Positions 34,508 through 43,492 of a stretch of 64,000 nt of DNA are shown here, in pieces; within the stretch, counting starts at the first letter, position 1; each line of letters starts with the position of its first letter. The position numbers were made by a program, and so were the translations under genes. The notes beneath the pieces were generated by a model. It saw only the letters and a program-made list of their open reading frames with translations. It searched no databases and had not been told where the DNA came from. The stretch is from an uncultured Bacteroidia bacterium (GTDB taxonomy: Bacteria > Bacteroidota > Bacteroidia > Bacteroidales > UBA932), in NCBI GenBank assembly GCA_902781705.1, contig CACZKE010000002.1, positions 1 to 64,000 on the forward strand, written 5' to 3'.

Positions 34508-34512
34508 CCGTC

Positions 34513-34533
34513 ATTCCCGGTTTGACCGGGAAT
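34513..34533. terminator. Hairpin between convergent genes
   Basis: ATTCCCGGT and ACCGGGAAT form a perfect 9-bp stem with a TTG loop, three bases before the tdk stop. It may end transcription from both sides, though there is no clear U-tract. The cattcccgg...ccgggaatc form also looks like a minimal genomic repeat. Confidence 0.5.
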
Positions 34534-34536
34534 CTC

Positions 34537-35115
34537 CTAGCCTTCCTTTTCTTCTTTCAGGGCCTTGTTGTAGCACTCGCGGCAAAGGGGCTCGTAGGTG
34601 TCCTTTTCGCCCAGGACGACCAGTTTCCGGCTGTCGGACAGGCGGTGCGAGAAATTGGCCAGGGCGCCGCAATGGACGCAGATGGCATGGACTTTCTGGA
34701 CGTCGTCCGCGATGGCCAGCAGGCCCGGCATGGGGCCGAAGGGCTTGCCCAGGTAGTCGGTGTCCAGTCCGGCGATGATGACGCGGACGCCCCGGTTCGC
34801 GAGTTCCTGGACGACACCGATGATGCTTTCGTCGAAGAACTGGGCCTCGTCGATGCCGACGACCTGCACGTCCGGTTCGATCTGGAGCATGCGGGACGGC
34901 GTCTTGATGGGAGTGCAGGAAATGCTGTGGGAGTCGTGGGAGACGACGTCCAGGTCAGAATACCGCTTGTCCACGGTGGGCTTGAAAGTGGCGATCTTCT
35001 GCTTGGCGAACTGGGCGCGCTTGAGCCGGCGGATGAGTTCCTCCGTCTTTCCCGAGAACATCGAGCCGCAGATGAGTTCGATGCTGCCCGATTTTTTTGT
35101 GTTTTCCAAAAACAT
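34537..35115 (-). CDS. tdk: Thymidine kinase (type II)
   Basis: The product is 192 aa. It phosphorylates thymidine in the salvage pathway. The P-loop GSMFSGKT is near residue 17, the DEAQFFDES Walker B region follows, and the zinc-binding lasso has CVHCG and CRECY. Length and motifs agree with bacterial type II kinases. It stands alone, divergent from the next gene. Confidence 0.95.
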   Translation of the reverse strand: MFLENTKKSGSIELICGSMFSGKTEELIRRLKRAQFAKQKIATFKPTVDKRYSDLDVVSHDSHSISCTPIKTPSRMLQIEPDVQVVGIDEAQFFDESIIGVVQELANRGVRVIIAGLDTDYLGKPFGPMPGLLAIADDVQKVHAICVHCGALANFSHRLSDSRKLVVLGEKDTYEPLCRECYNKALKEEKEG

Positions 35116-35151
35116 TTCCTTACTTTGCTATGATTGACTTGTACAAAGATA
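35097..35151. promoter_or_regulatory. Overlapping divergent promoters of tdk and the Pro/Glu-rich gene
   Basis: Minus strand: TATCTTTG (35144-35151) for tdk. Plus strand: TTG (35097-35099), a 20-nt spacer, and TTACTTTG (35120-35127), one base from consensus, 31 nt before the ATG at 35159. Confidence 0.5.
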
Positions 35152-35158
35152 GTCATTT

Positions 35159-35812
35159 ATGGAGAAAAACAGTACAGAAATCTTGCGGGAAATCGAGGCC
35201 TCCCTCGCCGAGGTGAAGGAAAAGGTCCGCCTGCTGGAAGAACAGTTGGCTCAGTACCAGAAACTTTCGGAGGAAGAGGCCGCCGCCCCTGCGGCGGTGG
35301 AGCCGCTCGCCGAAGTGGATTTTACGGATATGGAGATCGGCGAGGCGGACGACCTCCCGGAAATGCCGGAACCGCAACCGGAACCCGTTGCAGAGCCGGA
35401 ACCGGTGCTCGAACCCGAACCGGAGCCGGTGGTGCTCCCGGAGGAGCCCGTCTCTGCCCCCGAACCGGGGCCGGCGCCCGAACCGGAACCCGTCCCCGAA
35501 CCGGCCCCTGCACAGGAGGCCGCTCCCGAGGTTCCGACGGTGGATACCTCGCGGATGCCCTGGCGCCTGGACAAGCCCGGCATGGCGGTCAAGAATATCC
35601 GCAGCGGCATTTCCCTCTATGACCGGGCGCTGTTCATCGGCACCCTGTTCAAGGAAGACTATGCGCTGTACGACAAGACCATCGGCGAACTCAACGCCCT
35701 GGCTACCTTCGAGGAGGCGGTGGACTATGTCGTCACCCGTTTCCCGGACTGGAACTACAAGTCCGACATCGTCTATAATTTCATGATGGCCATCCGCCGG
35801 AAACTCGGATAG
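35159..35812 (+). CDS. Hypothetical protein with coiled coil and Pro/Glu repeat
   Basis: The product is 217 aa with no signal peptide or membrane segment. Residues about 4-40 are a predicted coiled coil ([20 protein letters not shown]). Residues about 65-125 are a low-complexity run of PEPEP units. The C-terminal 85 residues are a folded, charged domain ([26 protein letters not shown] region, then [23 protein letters not shown]). It is likely cytoplasmic, with a helical oligomerisation end and a stiff spacer. I know conserved Bacteroidota proteins of this layout but no function. rsmI starts 4 nt after it. Confidence 0.75.
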   Translation: MEKNSTEILREIEASLAEVKEKVRLLEEQLAQYQKLSEEEAAAPAAVEPLAEVDFTDMEIGEADDLPEMPEPQPEPVAEPEPVLEPEPEPVVLPEEPVSAPEPGPAPEPEPVPEPAPAQEAAPEVPTVDTSRMPWRLDKPGMAVKNIRSGISLYDRALFIGTLFKEDYALYDKTIGELNALATFEEAVDYVVTRFPDWNYKSDIVYNFMMAIRRKLG

Positions 35813-35816
35813 GGGA

Positions 35817-36554
35817 ATGGCGGGCCGTCTGTATATTGTGCCGACCCCGGTCGGAAACCTGGATGACATGACCTTCCGTGCCGTCCAGGTCCTCAAGGAG
35901 GCGGATCTCATCCTGGCGGAGGACACCCGCACCAGTTCGGTCCTCCTGCACCGCTATGACATCCACCGGCCGCTGCAGTCGCACCACAAGTTCAACGAAC
36001 ACCAGACCGTCCAACTCGTGAAGGAACGGATCCTCGGCGGACTGAACGTCGCCCTCATCAGCGATGCCGGAACGCCGGGCATCTCCGATCCGGGCTTCCT
36101 CCTGGCCCGTGCCTGCGCGGAGGAGGGAATCGAGGTCCAGACGCTTCCGGGCGCCACGGCCTGCATCCCGGCCATCGTCTCGTCCGGCCTTCCCTGCGAC
36201 CGGTTCTGCTTCGAGGGATTCCTCCCGCAGAAGAAAGGTCGCCAGACACTCCTCACGGCCCTGGAAGGGGAGACGCGCACGATGGTCTTCTACGAGTCGC
36301 CCTACCGGCTGGTCAAGACCCTGGGGCAACTGATCGAGCATTTCGGACCGGAGCGCCGCTGCTCCGTCGCCCGCGAGATTTCCAAACTCCACGAGGAGCA
36401 TCACCGGGGAACCCTCCAGGAAGTCGCCGCCTGGTTCTCCGAACACGAGCCCAAAGGCGAAATCGTCATTGTCGTCGCCGGCGCGGAGCCGGTAAAACCT
36501 GTCAAACAGAAGCGTTATGGAAGAGGGGAAGAGACAGAAGACTCCCCGGAGTAG
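35817..36554 (+). CDS. rsmI: 16S rRNA (cytidine-1402-2'-O)-methyltransferase
   Basis: The product is 245 aa. It methylates the ribose of C1402 in the ribosomal decoding centre using SAM. The tetrapyrrole-methylase fold is evident: GRLYIVPTPVGNLDDMTFRAVQVL at the start, AEDTRTSSVLL, and LISDAGTPGISDPGF. It is slightly short because the C-terminal extension of some family members is missing. Its 3' end overlaps the next gene by 38 nt. Confidence 0.94.
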   Translation: MAGRLYIVPTPVGNLDDMTFRAVQVLKEADLILAEDTRTSSVLLHRYDIHRPLQSHHKFNEHQTVQLVKERILGGLNVALISDAGTPGISDPGFLLARACAEEGIEVQTLPGATACIPAIVSSGLPCDRFCFEGFLPQKKGRQTLLTALEGETRTMVFYESPYRLVKTLGQLIEHFGPERRCSVAREISKLHEEHHRGTLQEVAAWFSEHEPKGEIVIVVAGAEPVKPVKQKRYGRGEETEDSPE

Positions 36555-37422
36555 TTTCACGGTAGGGGCCATTGCCCTCGTATTCCTTGTCATCGGTTAC
36601 CAGGTGGCCTTGTTCGTCCACAAGGCCGCGGTATCCCGTGTCGTCGCCCATCAAGACCGTCCGGATACCGTGTATGTCGTGGACCGTACCCTTGCGGAGG
36701 AGGTGCTGGAGGGGAGGGATGTTCTCCCTGATGCCGACCTCAGTCCCGGTCCGGCCGTCACGGTCCGGAAATCCTCGGGTCATGCCCGGGAAGCCGTCCG
36801 GATGCGGGAGAAAGCGGCGCCCCGGAAGGTGGAGTCTTTCCGGTTCGACCCGAACACCGTCTCCCTGGAAGATCTCGTGCGCCTCGGGTTCTCCGAAAAG
36901 CAGGCGCAGTCCATCCTGAACTACCGCGAAAAGGGCGGCCGTTTCCGCCGTCCTGCCGATTTCGCCAAATCTTACGTGGTGGCCGATTCGGTCTTCGAGC
37001 GGCTCCGGCCGTATATCGACATTCCCCGCCTGGACATCAACAAGGCCGACAGCGCCGCTTTCGAGGCCCTTCCCGGCATCGGTCCGTATTTCGCGTCGAA
37101 GATGGTTTCCTACCGGACTTCGCTGGGCGGTTATTCCTATCCGGAGCAACTTCTGGACATCTATTACTTCGACCGGGATAAGTACGACGGCCTGAAAGAC
37201 CTGATTACGTGCTCGGCACCGGATCCTTTCCCCATCTGGACGCTTCCGGAGGCCGATCTGGCCCGGCATCCTTACATTTCCAAGGCGGAAGCGCATGCCG
37301 TCGTCCTGTACCGGGAACATCAACCCCGGGAGGCCTGGACCGTGGAAGGACTGGGAAAGGCCGGAATCTTTTCCGGGGAACATCTGGAAAAACTGTCCCG
37401 GTGCGTGCTTGCCCGGCCGTGA
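36517..37422 (+). CDS. Membrane-anchored helix-hairpin-helix protein (ComEA-like)
   Basis: The product is 301 aa. One N-terminal membrane helix (VGAIALVFLVIGYQVALFV) anchors it. From about residue 105 there are tandem helix-hairpin-helix segments: LVRLGFSEKQAQSILNYREKGG, DINKADSAAFEALPGIGPYFASKMVSYR and a third near HPYISKAEAHAVVLYREHQ. Such repeats bind DNA without sequence preference, as in ComEA. A role in DNA uptake is possible but untested, since no other competence gene is in view. The start lies inside rsmI. Confidence 0.8.
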   Translation: MEEGKRQKTPRSSFTVGAIALVFLVIGYQVALFVHKAAVSRVVAHQDRPDTVYVVDRTLAEEVLEGRDVLPDADLSPGPAVTVRKSSGHAREAVRMREKAAPRKVESFRFDPNTVSLEDLVRLGFSEKQAQSILNYREKGGRFRRPADFAKSYVVADSVFERLRPYIDIPRLDINKADSAAFEALPGIGPYFASKMVSYRTSLGGYSYPEQLLDIYYFDRDKYDGLKDLITCSAPDPFPIWTLPEADLARHPYISKAEAHAVVLYREHQPREAWTVEGLGKAGIFSGEHLEKLSRCVLARP

Positions 37423-37439
37423 TATTTTGCCTATATTTG
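37409..37439 (+). promoter_or_regulatory. Promoter of the 37467 gene
   Basis: TTG (37409-37411), a 20-nt spacer and TATATTTG (37432-37439) make a canonical promoter 27 nt before the ATG; the -33 box lies inside the preceding gene. Confidence 0.7.
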
Positions 37440-37466
37440 CTTCGGATAACCACAACATTCCTGATC

Positions 37467-38045
37467 ATGAAAGCATTCCGATTCCTCCTTCTGGGCATCC
37501 TGGCCCTCTTTTCCACCGGCGCATTCGCGCAGTATGTCCCTGAGTGGCATCAAGGGACGATGAAGATGAAAGGTGGCCGGATCGCCATCGACGGGGCCAA
37601 ACTGGACAAGGAAACCACGCTTCTGGTCATCGACCGGGCAGGCGGTCAGGAGTTGGTGGCTTCCTGGGAAAAATATGCGCGGGAGCGCGGTTGGGGAATC
37701 GGTCTGACGGCGGGCGGCTATACCCTGGCTGCCGCCGGCTTCGCCTACGGGGGCATTTATCTGATCGGAGGAGTTTTCGCCTCCATATTCGTCGCTGTCG
37801 GCGGTCAGGAAGCCGTGGACAAGGTATGGGATGACCTGGGGCCTCGCGTAAATATCGGTACCGCTGTCATGCTCACCGGCCTGGCCGCCGGTACCACCGG
37901 CGTCGTCCTTCTGTGCGTCGGCAACAATCATTTGAGGAAGATCGCCAAAACCTGCGATGCGGCCGGTCTCCCGCCCGTGTCTTCCGAGGTGCAACTCACC
38001 TTCGGCCCGACCCCTTCCGGGGTGGGCCTGGCCTTGCGCTTCTAA
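37467..38045 (+). CDS. Hypothetical membrane protein with signal peptide
   Basis: The product is 192 aa. The start at 37467 (MKAFRFLLLGILAL) follows a good promoter; the longer open frame upstream lies in the previous gene. After a signal peptide (STGAFAQ) there is a soluble stretch, two hydrophobic Gly/Ala-rich helices (IGLTAGGYTLAAAGFAYGG and the GTAVMLTGLAAGTTGVVLLC region), and a C-terminus ending FGPTPSGVGLALRF. It resembles small Bacteroidota envelope proteins of unknown role. Confidence 0.7.
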   Translation: MKAFRFLLLGILALFSTGAFAQYVPEWHQGTMKMKGGRIAIDGAKLDKETTLLVIDRAGGQELVASWEKYARERGWGIGLTAGGYTLAAAGFAYGGIYLIGGVFASIFVAVGGQEAVDKVWDDLGPRVNIGTAVMLTGLAAGTTGVVLLCVGNNHLRKIAKTCDAAGLPPVSSEVQLTFGPTPSGVGLALRF

Positions 38046-38046
38046 C

Positions 38047-38080
38047 AAAAAAGGATGACCGCTGCGGCCATCCCTTTTTT
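38047..38080. terminator. Bidirectional terminator
   Basis: AAAAAAGGATG, then ACCGC-T-GCGG, then CCATCCCTTTTTT: a stem with A-tract and T-tract, directly after the 37467 gene stop and between convergent genes. Confidence 0.8.
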
Positions 38081-38103
38081 GTCATGTTGTCCAGTACCAC
38101 CCG

Positions 38104-38469
38104 TCAATAGTCGTACTCCATGTCGGCGAAGTCGTAATGGCCGGTGTGGGAGTTATAGACGACCCCGTAGGTCTCGTCTCTCAACTGCACGCCCTTGATT
38201 TCGTCGAAGACGTCCAGGTGGAGGACGGCCGTTCCGAACTGGTCCATCTTGATATGCTGGGTCAGGTCCACGAAAATGTGCTCCAGGTCGTCGTCCGAGA
38301 AGGAATTCCGATGGAAGCCCTCGTAGGTGACGACATCCGTCCGGAGCATGTCTCCGTTGACGAAAGTCACTTCCGCCCAGGCATCAGCGGACAGGTTCAC
38401 ATTGAAATGGCAGGCGCTCGCCAGGAGCAGGGTGCCGAGGAGGGACAGGATGGCAAGGACACGTTTCAT
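38104..38469 (-). CDS. Small lipoprotein of unknown function
   Basis: The product is 121 aa with a lipoprotein signal (LLLASAC). The mature part is rich in Asp and His with alternating beta pattern (EVTFVNGDMLRTDVVTYEGF) and ends in DYDFADMEYDY-like acidic sequence. It lies five bases after recA on the same strand and so probably shares its transcript; any link to DNA repair is unproven. Confidence 0.7.
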   Translation of the reverse strand: MKRVLAILSLLGTLLLASACHFNVNLSADAWAEVTFVNGDMLRTDVVTYEGFHRNSFSDDDLEHIFVDLTQHIKMDQFGTAVLHLDVFDEIKGVQLRDETYGVVYNSHTGHYDFADMEYDY

Positions 38470-38474
38470 GGGCG

Positions 38475-39509
38475 TCAGTCTTCTACGTTCTGCATGGCTG
38501 CGCGGATGCGGGCCTCGATCTCATCGGCAAGTTCCACGTTATCCTGGAGAAGCTTCTTGGCGGCTTCCCGGCCCTGGGCGAGTTTGCTGTCGTTGTAACT
38601 GAACCAGGAGCCGGACTTCTGGATGATGCCCAGTTCCACGCCCAGGTCCACCAGTTCGCTGGAGTGGGAGATACCCTCGCCGAAGACGATGTCGAACTCG
38701 GCCTTCTTGAAAGGCGGGGCCATCTTGTTCTTCACCACTTTCACCTTCACGTGGTTGCCGAGGGCTTCCTCGCCGTCCTTGATCTGGGTGGTGCGGCGGA
38801 TGTCCAGCCGCACGGAGGCATAGAACTTCAGGGCATTGCCGCCCGTCGTGGTCTCGGGGTTGCCGAACATGATGCCGATCTTCTCGCGCAACTGGTTGAT
38901 GAAGATGCAGCAGGTGTTCGTCTTGGAGATGTTCGCCGTGAGTTTGCGGAGGGCCTGGGACATCAGGCGGGCCTGGAGGCCGACCTTGTTCTCGCCCATC
39001 TCGCCCTCGATTTCCGCCTTCGGGGTGAGGGCCGCGACGGAGTCGATCACCACGATGTCGATGGCGCCGCTCCGGATGAGGTTGTCCGCGATCTCGAGGG
39101 CCTGCTCCCCGTTGTCCGGCTGGGAGATGAGGAGGGTTTCGAGGTCCACGCCGAGGGCCTTCGCATAGGTCCTGTCGAAGGCGTGTTCCGCGTCGATGAT
39201 GGCGGCGATGCCGCCCGCTTTCTGTGCCTGGGCGATCGCATGGATTGCCAGGGTGGTCTTACCGCTGGATTCGGGGCCGTAGATCTCGATGATCCTGCCT
39301 TTGGGGTAGCCCCCGATGCCGAGCGCATGGTCCAGGGCGATGGAACCGCTCGGGATGACCTGCGCCGCATCCCATTCTGGCTGATCTCCCAACTTCATGA
39401 TGGTACCCTTCCCGTAATCCTTCTCGATCTTGTCGATCGTCGCCTGCAATGCCTTCAATTTGGCGGCATTGACTTCCGCACCGCTTTTTTCTTCTACTGC
39501 TTTAGCCAT
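38475..39509 (-). CDS. recA: RecA recombinase
   Basis: The product is 344 aa. It forms the ATP-dependent filament for homologous recombination and stimulates SOS repressor cleavage. Walker [30 protein letters not shown] (loop L2) and the LDIRR region are clear. I set the start at 39509 ([10 protein letters not shown]); the open frame continues upstream through the promoter and a dyad. It runs divergent from rlmN, with recX four genes away on the other strand. Confidence 0.97.
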   Translation of the reverse strand: MAKAVEEKSGAEVNAAKLKALQATIDKIEKDYGKGTIMKLGDQPEWDAAQVIPSGSIALDHALGIGGYPKGRIIEIYGPESSGKTTLAIHAIAQAQKAGGIAAIIDAEHAFDRTYAKALGVDLETLLISQPDNGEQALEIADNLIRSGAIDIVVIDSVAALTPKAEIEGEMGENKVGLQARLMSQALRKLTANISKTNTCCIFINQLREKIGIMFGNPETTTGGNALKFYASVRLDIRRTTQIKDGEEALGNHVKVKVVKNKMAPPFKKAEFDIVFGEGISHSSELVDLGVELGIIQKSGSWFSYNDSKLAQGREAAKKLLQDNVELADEIEARIRAAMQNVED

Positions 39510-39532
39510 AATGTTGTTTGTTATATGTTTCC

Positions 39533-39548
39533 CGGAACAATCGTTCCG
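39533..39548. promoter_or_regulatory. SOS-box-like dyad in the recA leader
   Basis: CGGAAC-AATC-GTTCCG is a perfect 6-bp dyad with 4-nt spacer and contains GAACN4GTTC, the form of the Gram-positive LexA site. It lies between the recA -7 box (39557-39564) and its start codon, where a repressor could block transcription. Confidence 0.45.
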
Positions 39549-39556
39549 CGGTCGTA

Positions 39557-39589
39557 CAAAGTTATGAAAATAAAATGTTATTTTTGCAA
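39557..39589. promoter_or_regulatory. Divergent recA and rlmN promoter elements
   Basis: Minus strand: TAACTTTG (39557-39564) for recA, with TTG at 39587-39589 22 nt away. Plus strand: TATTTTTG (39579-39586) for rlmN, only eight bases before the ATG at 39595. Confidence 0.55.
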
Positions 39590-39594
39590 TGATT

Positions 39595-40617
39595 ATGGAA
39601 AAGCTCCTCGGGAAAAATCCCTCCCAACTGAAGGAAATCGCGCTGGCGGCGGGCCTGCCGGGATTCACGGGCAACCAACTGGCCCAGTGGATGTACGGAA
39701 AGCGTGTCCGCACGCTCGGCGAAATGACGAATCTGCCCAAAGCCGGCCGTGAGCGCCTTTCCGGATCCTACGAAGTGGGCGTCGCCCGCCCCCTCGGCGT
39801 CGCCGCCTCCTCCGACGGGACGAAGAAATACCTGTTCCCGGTGAACGGGAATCCGGACAATGCGGTGGAAGCCGTCATGATTCCCGACGGGGACCGCAAG
39901 ACGCTCTGCGTCTCCTCGCAGGCAGGCTGCAAGATGGGTTGCAAGTTCTGCATGACCGGCCGCCAGGGGTTCCACGGGAACCTGTCCGCCGCCGACATCC
40001 TCTCCCAACTGTTCGCCATCGACGAAGCCGCGGAACTCACGAACGTCGTCTTCATGGGCATGGGCGAGCCCCTGGACAACTGGGAGGAAGTGAAGAAAGT
40101 CATCGAAGTCCTCACCGCCCCCTGGGGCTATGGCTGGAGTCCCAAGCGAATCACCCTTTCCACGATCGGGGTCATCCCTTCCCTGAAGCGTTTCCTGGAC
40201 GAATGCAAGTGCCACCTGGCGGTGAGCCTGCACGATCCCTTCCCGGACGAGCGCCTGGCCCTGATGCCGGCCCAGAAGGTGTTTCCCCTGGCCGACGTCA
40301 TCGCCCTCCTCCGGCAGTACGACTTCTCCGGCCAGCGCCGCGTGAGTTTCGAATACACGATGTTCGCCGGCCACAACGACACCCCGCGCCATGCCGATGC
40401 CCTCCTGCGCCTGCTCAAGGGCCTGGAATGCCGGGTGAACCTCATCCGGTTCCACCGGATTCCCGATTTCCCGTACGGGACCAGTTCCCAGGAGACGATG
40501 GAAGCCTTCCGGGACCGCCTCGCACGGGGCGGGATCACGGCGACGATCCGCGCCTCCCGCGGGGAGGACATCCTCGCTGCCTGCGGCCTGCTGGCCGGCC
40601 TGCACAATCACGAATAG
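39595..40617 (+). CDS. rlmN: 23S rRNA (adenine-2503-C2)-methyltransferase
   Basis: The product is 340 aa, a radical SAM enzyme that methylates A2503 of 23S rRNA and, in some bacteria, A37 of tRNAs. The cluster motif CKMGCKFC is in [20 protein letters not shown], and a C-terminal Cys lies in AACGLLAGL. An in-frame ATG also occurs at 39589; I prefer 39595 because the -7 box ends at 39586. Patatin follows after 7 nt. Confidence 0.94.
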   Translation: MEKLLGKNPSQLKEIALAAGLPGFTGNQLAQWMYGKRVRTLGEMTNLPKAGRERLSGSYEVGVARPLGVAASSDGTKKYLFPVNGNPDNAVEAVMIPDGDRKTLCVSSQAGCKMGCKFCMTGRQGFHGNLSAADILSQLFAIDEAAELTNVVFMGMGEPLDNWEEVKKVIEVLTAPWGYGWSPKRITLSTIGVIPSLKRFLDECKCHLAVSLHDPFPDERLALMPAQKVFPLADVIALLRQYDFSGQRRVSFEYTMFAGHNDTPRHADALLRLLKGLECRVNLIRFHRIPDFPYGTSSQETMEAFRDRLARGGITATIRASRGEDILAACGLLAGLHNHE

Positions 40618-40624
40618 ATTGACT

Positions 40625-43018
40625 ATGAAAAGAATCGCCTTCCTTCTGTGCCTTCTCGTCCCGCTTCTTGCCGGAGCGCAGGACAAGTCCTCCGCCGGAT
40701 TCGGCCTGGACCCGTCCGATGCCAATGCGGTCGCGTCCATGCGGGCCAGGATGGATCAGATCCGGAAGAAACGCCCCACCGTAGCCCTGGTACTCAGCGG
40801 CGGCGGTGCCAAGGGCGCTGCGACCGTGGGTGCGCTCAAATACCTGGAGCAGTACAAGTTCCCGATCGACATGGTCGTCGGAACCTCCATCGGCGGTCTC
40901 ATCGGCGGGGTGTATTCCATCGGCTACACGCCGGAATTCCTGGATTCGCTGATGCGGAACCTGGACTGGGACCGGACCATGAGCGACAAGGTGGACTGGG
41001 AGTACATCCCCTATTCGCGGCGGAAATACAAGGAGAAGTTCATCCTCTCCTTCCCGTTCTATTACAGCGTCGAGGATTACCGGAACCAACTCTCCGAAGA
41101 TGTCCGGTACGACAACCAGGCGGACGGCCGGCTCCACCTCGGCGCGGAGGAGGAGGACAACGGCTGGATGGCGACCGAGAGCCTGCTGAGCAGCCTCCCG
41201 TCGGGTTTCGTCTTCGGCCAGAACGTCCAGGACCTCATTGCCAGCCTGACGCCGGGGTACGCCGATTCGACGGACTTCTTCCGGAACCCGGTCCCGTTCG
41301 CCTGCGTCGCGACCGACATCGTCTCCGGTAAGGCCAAGGTCTGGCACAGCGGCAGCATGAATACGGCCATGCGTTCCACCATGTCCATCCCGGGTCTCTT
41401 CGCACCGGTACGCACCAAAGGCATGGTCCTCGTGGACGGAGGCATGCGCAACAACTTCCCGGTGGACCTCGCCCGCGAGATGGGAGCCGACATCGTCATC
41501 GGCATCGACCTGTCCGACGCGAAATCCGGCTACACGGAGATCCATAACATCGCCGACATCCTTTGGCGGGGCATCGACATGTTCGCCGAGGATTCCTTCG
41601 CCCGCAATATCCGGAATGTCGATGTCCGCATCAAGCCGGACCTTACCGGCTACGGGATGATGAGTTTCAATGCGACGGCCATCGACACCATGATCAACCG
41701 GGGCTACAAGGCCGCCGAGGAGAAGAAGGAAGAACTGGATGCGGTCCGCCGCTGGCTGGGGAAGGACACCCTGAAACTGGCCGGCCCGAAGGCCGTGGAC
41801 CTGGGCCGGACGGCCGTCCTCATCGACAGCGTGGAAGTGGCCGGCGTGTCCGAGAAGGATGCCCGGTATATCCGGACCAAACTCAAGATCCGCGCGGGCG
41901 ACCGGGTGACCCGGGCCGAGGTGGAGGATGCCGTGAACACGATTTTCGGCAAGGGTGCCTATGAATACGTAAGTTATGAAATGCTGGGGAAGCAGGAACC
42001 TTTCCACCTGAAAATCAACTGCAAGCGCGGCCCCAAGCACCTGCTGGGCGTGGGCTTCCGGCTGGATACCGAGGAACTGGTGTCCCTGCTCCTGAACGTG
42101 GGGCTCAACACGACGGCGATGCGGGGATCGTCCCTGGACCTGACCGCCCGCATCGGCACGAATCCTTATGCGAACCTGCATTACGCCTATGAAACCCCGA
42201 AGTGGCCCACCCTCAATGTCCGGGCGGACCTGAGGTGGACGGACCACAACAACTTCCTGATGGGTGAAAACCGCTTCAACGTCGCCTATCTCTCCACCAC
42301 CCAGGAAGTGTACCTTTCGAACATGGAGTGGTCGGCGTTCGACATCAAGGGCGGTCTCCAGAACCTGTATTTCAACATTTCCCACCTGCTGGCGAGCGAC
42401 GTGATCGGCGACTACGACCGCAGTCTGGAGGCGATGGACTATCCGGGATTCTTCGTGGACGGGACGGCGTACACGCTGGACGACGGGTATTTCCCGAATC
42501 AGGGATTCTCCGCCCAACTCCGGTATGACCTGATCTCCCGCCTGGCCGACGGTCCCGGCTATCCGCCTTTCTTCGGCATCGTGAGCGGTTCCGGCAAGAT
42601 GCCGGTCCCCATCGGTTCCCATTTTACCCTGATCCCGCAGGGCGGATTCCGGTTCATTTTCGGTGACGACATCCCTGTTCCCTATGCCAATGTGATCGGC
42701 GGGAACATCCCGGGGCGGTATGTGGACCATCAACTGCCCTTCATCGGCATTTCCAACGCCGCTTTCCGGCGCAACAACGTCGTCGTCCTGCGGGCGGACC
42801 TCCGCTACCGGTTCCTGAAGAACAATTACCTGACGGCGGCCTTCAACTACTCCCGCGACTTCTACAGTTTCAAGAAGTTCGAGACCGGTGAGAACCTCTT
42901 CGGCGCCGGCATCGGCTACGCCTATGATTCGGTCGTCGGTCCCCTGAAGGCACAGGTCTTCTGGTCTTCGCTGACCAAGAAAGTAGGGGCGTACCTGTCC
43001 GTCGGCTTTGATTTCTGA
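40625..43018 (+). CDS. Patatin-type phospholipase fused to an outer-membrane barrel
   Basis: The product is 797 aa with a signal peptide. Residues about 50-330 are a patatin lipase: oxyanion loop GGGAKG, serine elbow GTSIGG (about residue 87) and VDGGMRNNFPV with the catalytic Asp. A POTRA-like domain follows (VEVAGVSEKDARYIRTKLKIRAGD), then a C-terminal BamA/TamA-like barrel ending VGFDF. This is the type Vd (PlpD-like) layout, in which the barrel places the lipase outside or at the outer membrane. I use the ATG at 40625, not a TTG upstream. Confidence 0.9.
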   Translation: MKRIAFLLCLLVPLLAGAQDKSSAGFGLDPSDANAVASMRARMDQIRKKRPTVALVLSGGGAKGAATVGALKYLEQYKFPIDMVVGTSIGGLIGGVYSIGYTPEFLDSLMRNLDWDRTMSDKVDWEYIPYSRRKYKEKFILSFPFYYSVEDYRNQLSEDVRYDNQADGRLHLGAEEEDNGWMATESLLSSLPSGFVFGQNVQDLIASLTPGYADSTDFFRNPVPFACVATDIVSGKAKVWHSGSMNTAMRSTMSIPGLFAPVRTKGMVLVDGGMRNNFPVDLAREMGADIVIGIDLSDAKSGYTEIHNIADILWRGIDMFAEDSFARNIRNVDVRIKPDLTGYGMMSFNATAIDTMINRGYKAAEEKKEELDAVRRWLGKDTLKLAGPKAVDLGRTAVLIDSVEVAGVSEKDARYIRTKLKIRAGDRVTRAEVEDAVNTIFGKGAYEYVSYEMLGKQEPFHLKINCKRGPKHLLGVGFRLDTEELVSLLLNVGLNTTAMRGSSLDLTARIGTNPYANLHYAYETPKWPTLNVRADLRWTDHNNFLMGENRFNVAYLSTTQEVYLSNMEWSAFDIKGGLQNLYFNISHLLASDVIGDYDRSLEAMDYPGFFVDGTAYTLDDGYFPNQGFSAQLRYDLISRLADGPGYPPFFGIVSGSGKMPVPIGSHFTLIPQGGFRFIFGDDIPVPYANVIGGNIPGRYVDHQLPFIGISNAAFRRNNVVVLRADLRYRFLKNNYLTAAFNYSRDFYSFKKFETGENLFGAGIGYAYDSVVGPLKAQVFWSSLTKKVGAYLSVGFDF

Positions 43019-43020
43019 GA

Positions 43021-43491
43021 ATGGAAGAGAAGAAAGTCCTAGAAAGACTGCAGCGCCAATGCGCCCGGGCGGAGTCCTGTACCTTCGACGTCCGCCGGAA
43101 GGCCGTCAAGGCGCTGGAAGGCGATACGGAAGCGGCGGAGCGGATCGTTGCCTCGCTGGTGAAGGACCGTTTCGTGGACGACGCCCGCTATGCGGCTGCC
43201 TTCGCCCGCGAAAAAGCCGCACTCCAGGGCTGGGGACCGGTGAAGATCCGTTTCCAGTTGCGTGGGAAAGGCATTCCCGACGAAACGATCACGGAAGCGC
43301 TGGGCGAAGTGGATACTGCGAAAGCCGTCGCGAAACTGGACAAACTCGCCGCGGAACGCTACCGGCTCCTGAAAGGCGATCCGCAGTGCCGCCTGAAACT
43401 GCTCAAGGTCCTGCTTTCGCGGGGATACGATTATGATGAAGTGGAAGCGGCCGTGCGCCGTGTGATGAATGACTCCCAAGATGAACGGTGA
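43021..43491 (+). CDS. recX: Regulatory protein RecX
   Basis: The product is 156 aa. RecX controls RecA filament growth. The three-helix repeat pattern is visible: FVDDARYAAAFAREKAAL followed by GPVKIRFQLRGKGIPDETI, then LSRGYDYDEVEAAVRRVM. It lies two bases after the patatin gene and two before the M64 gene. recA is about 3.5 kb away on the other strand, so the pair is close but not co-transcribed. Confidence 0.9.
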   Translation: MEEKKVLERLQRQCARAESCTFDVRRKAVKALEGDTEAAERIVASLVKDRFVDDARYAAAFAREKAALQGWGPVKIRFQLRGKGIPDETITEALGEVDTAKAVAKLDKLAAERYRLLKGDPQCRLKLLKVLLSRGYDYDEVEAAVRRVMNDSQDER

Positions 43492-43492
43492 T

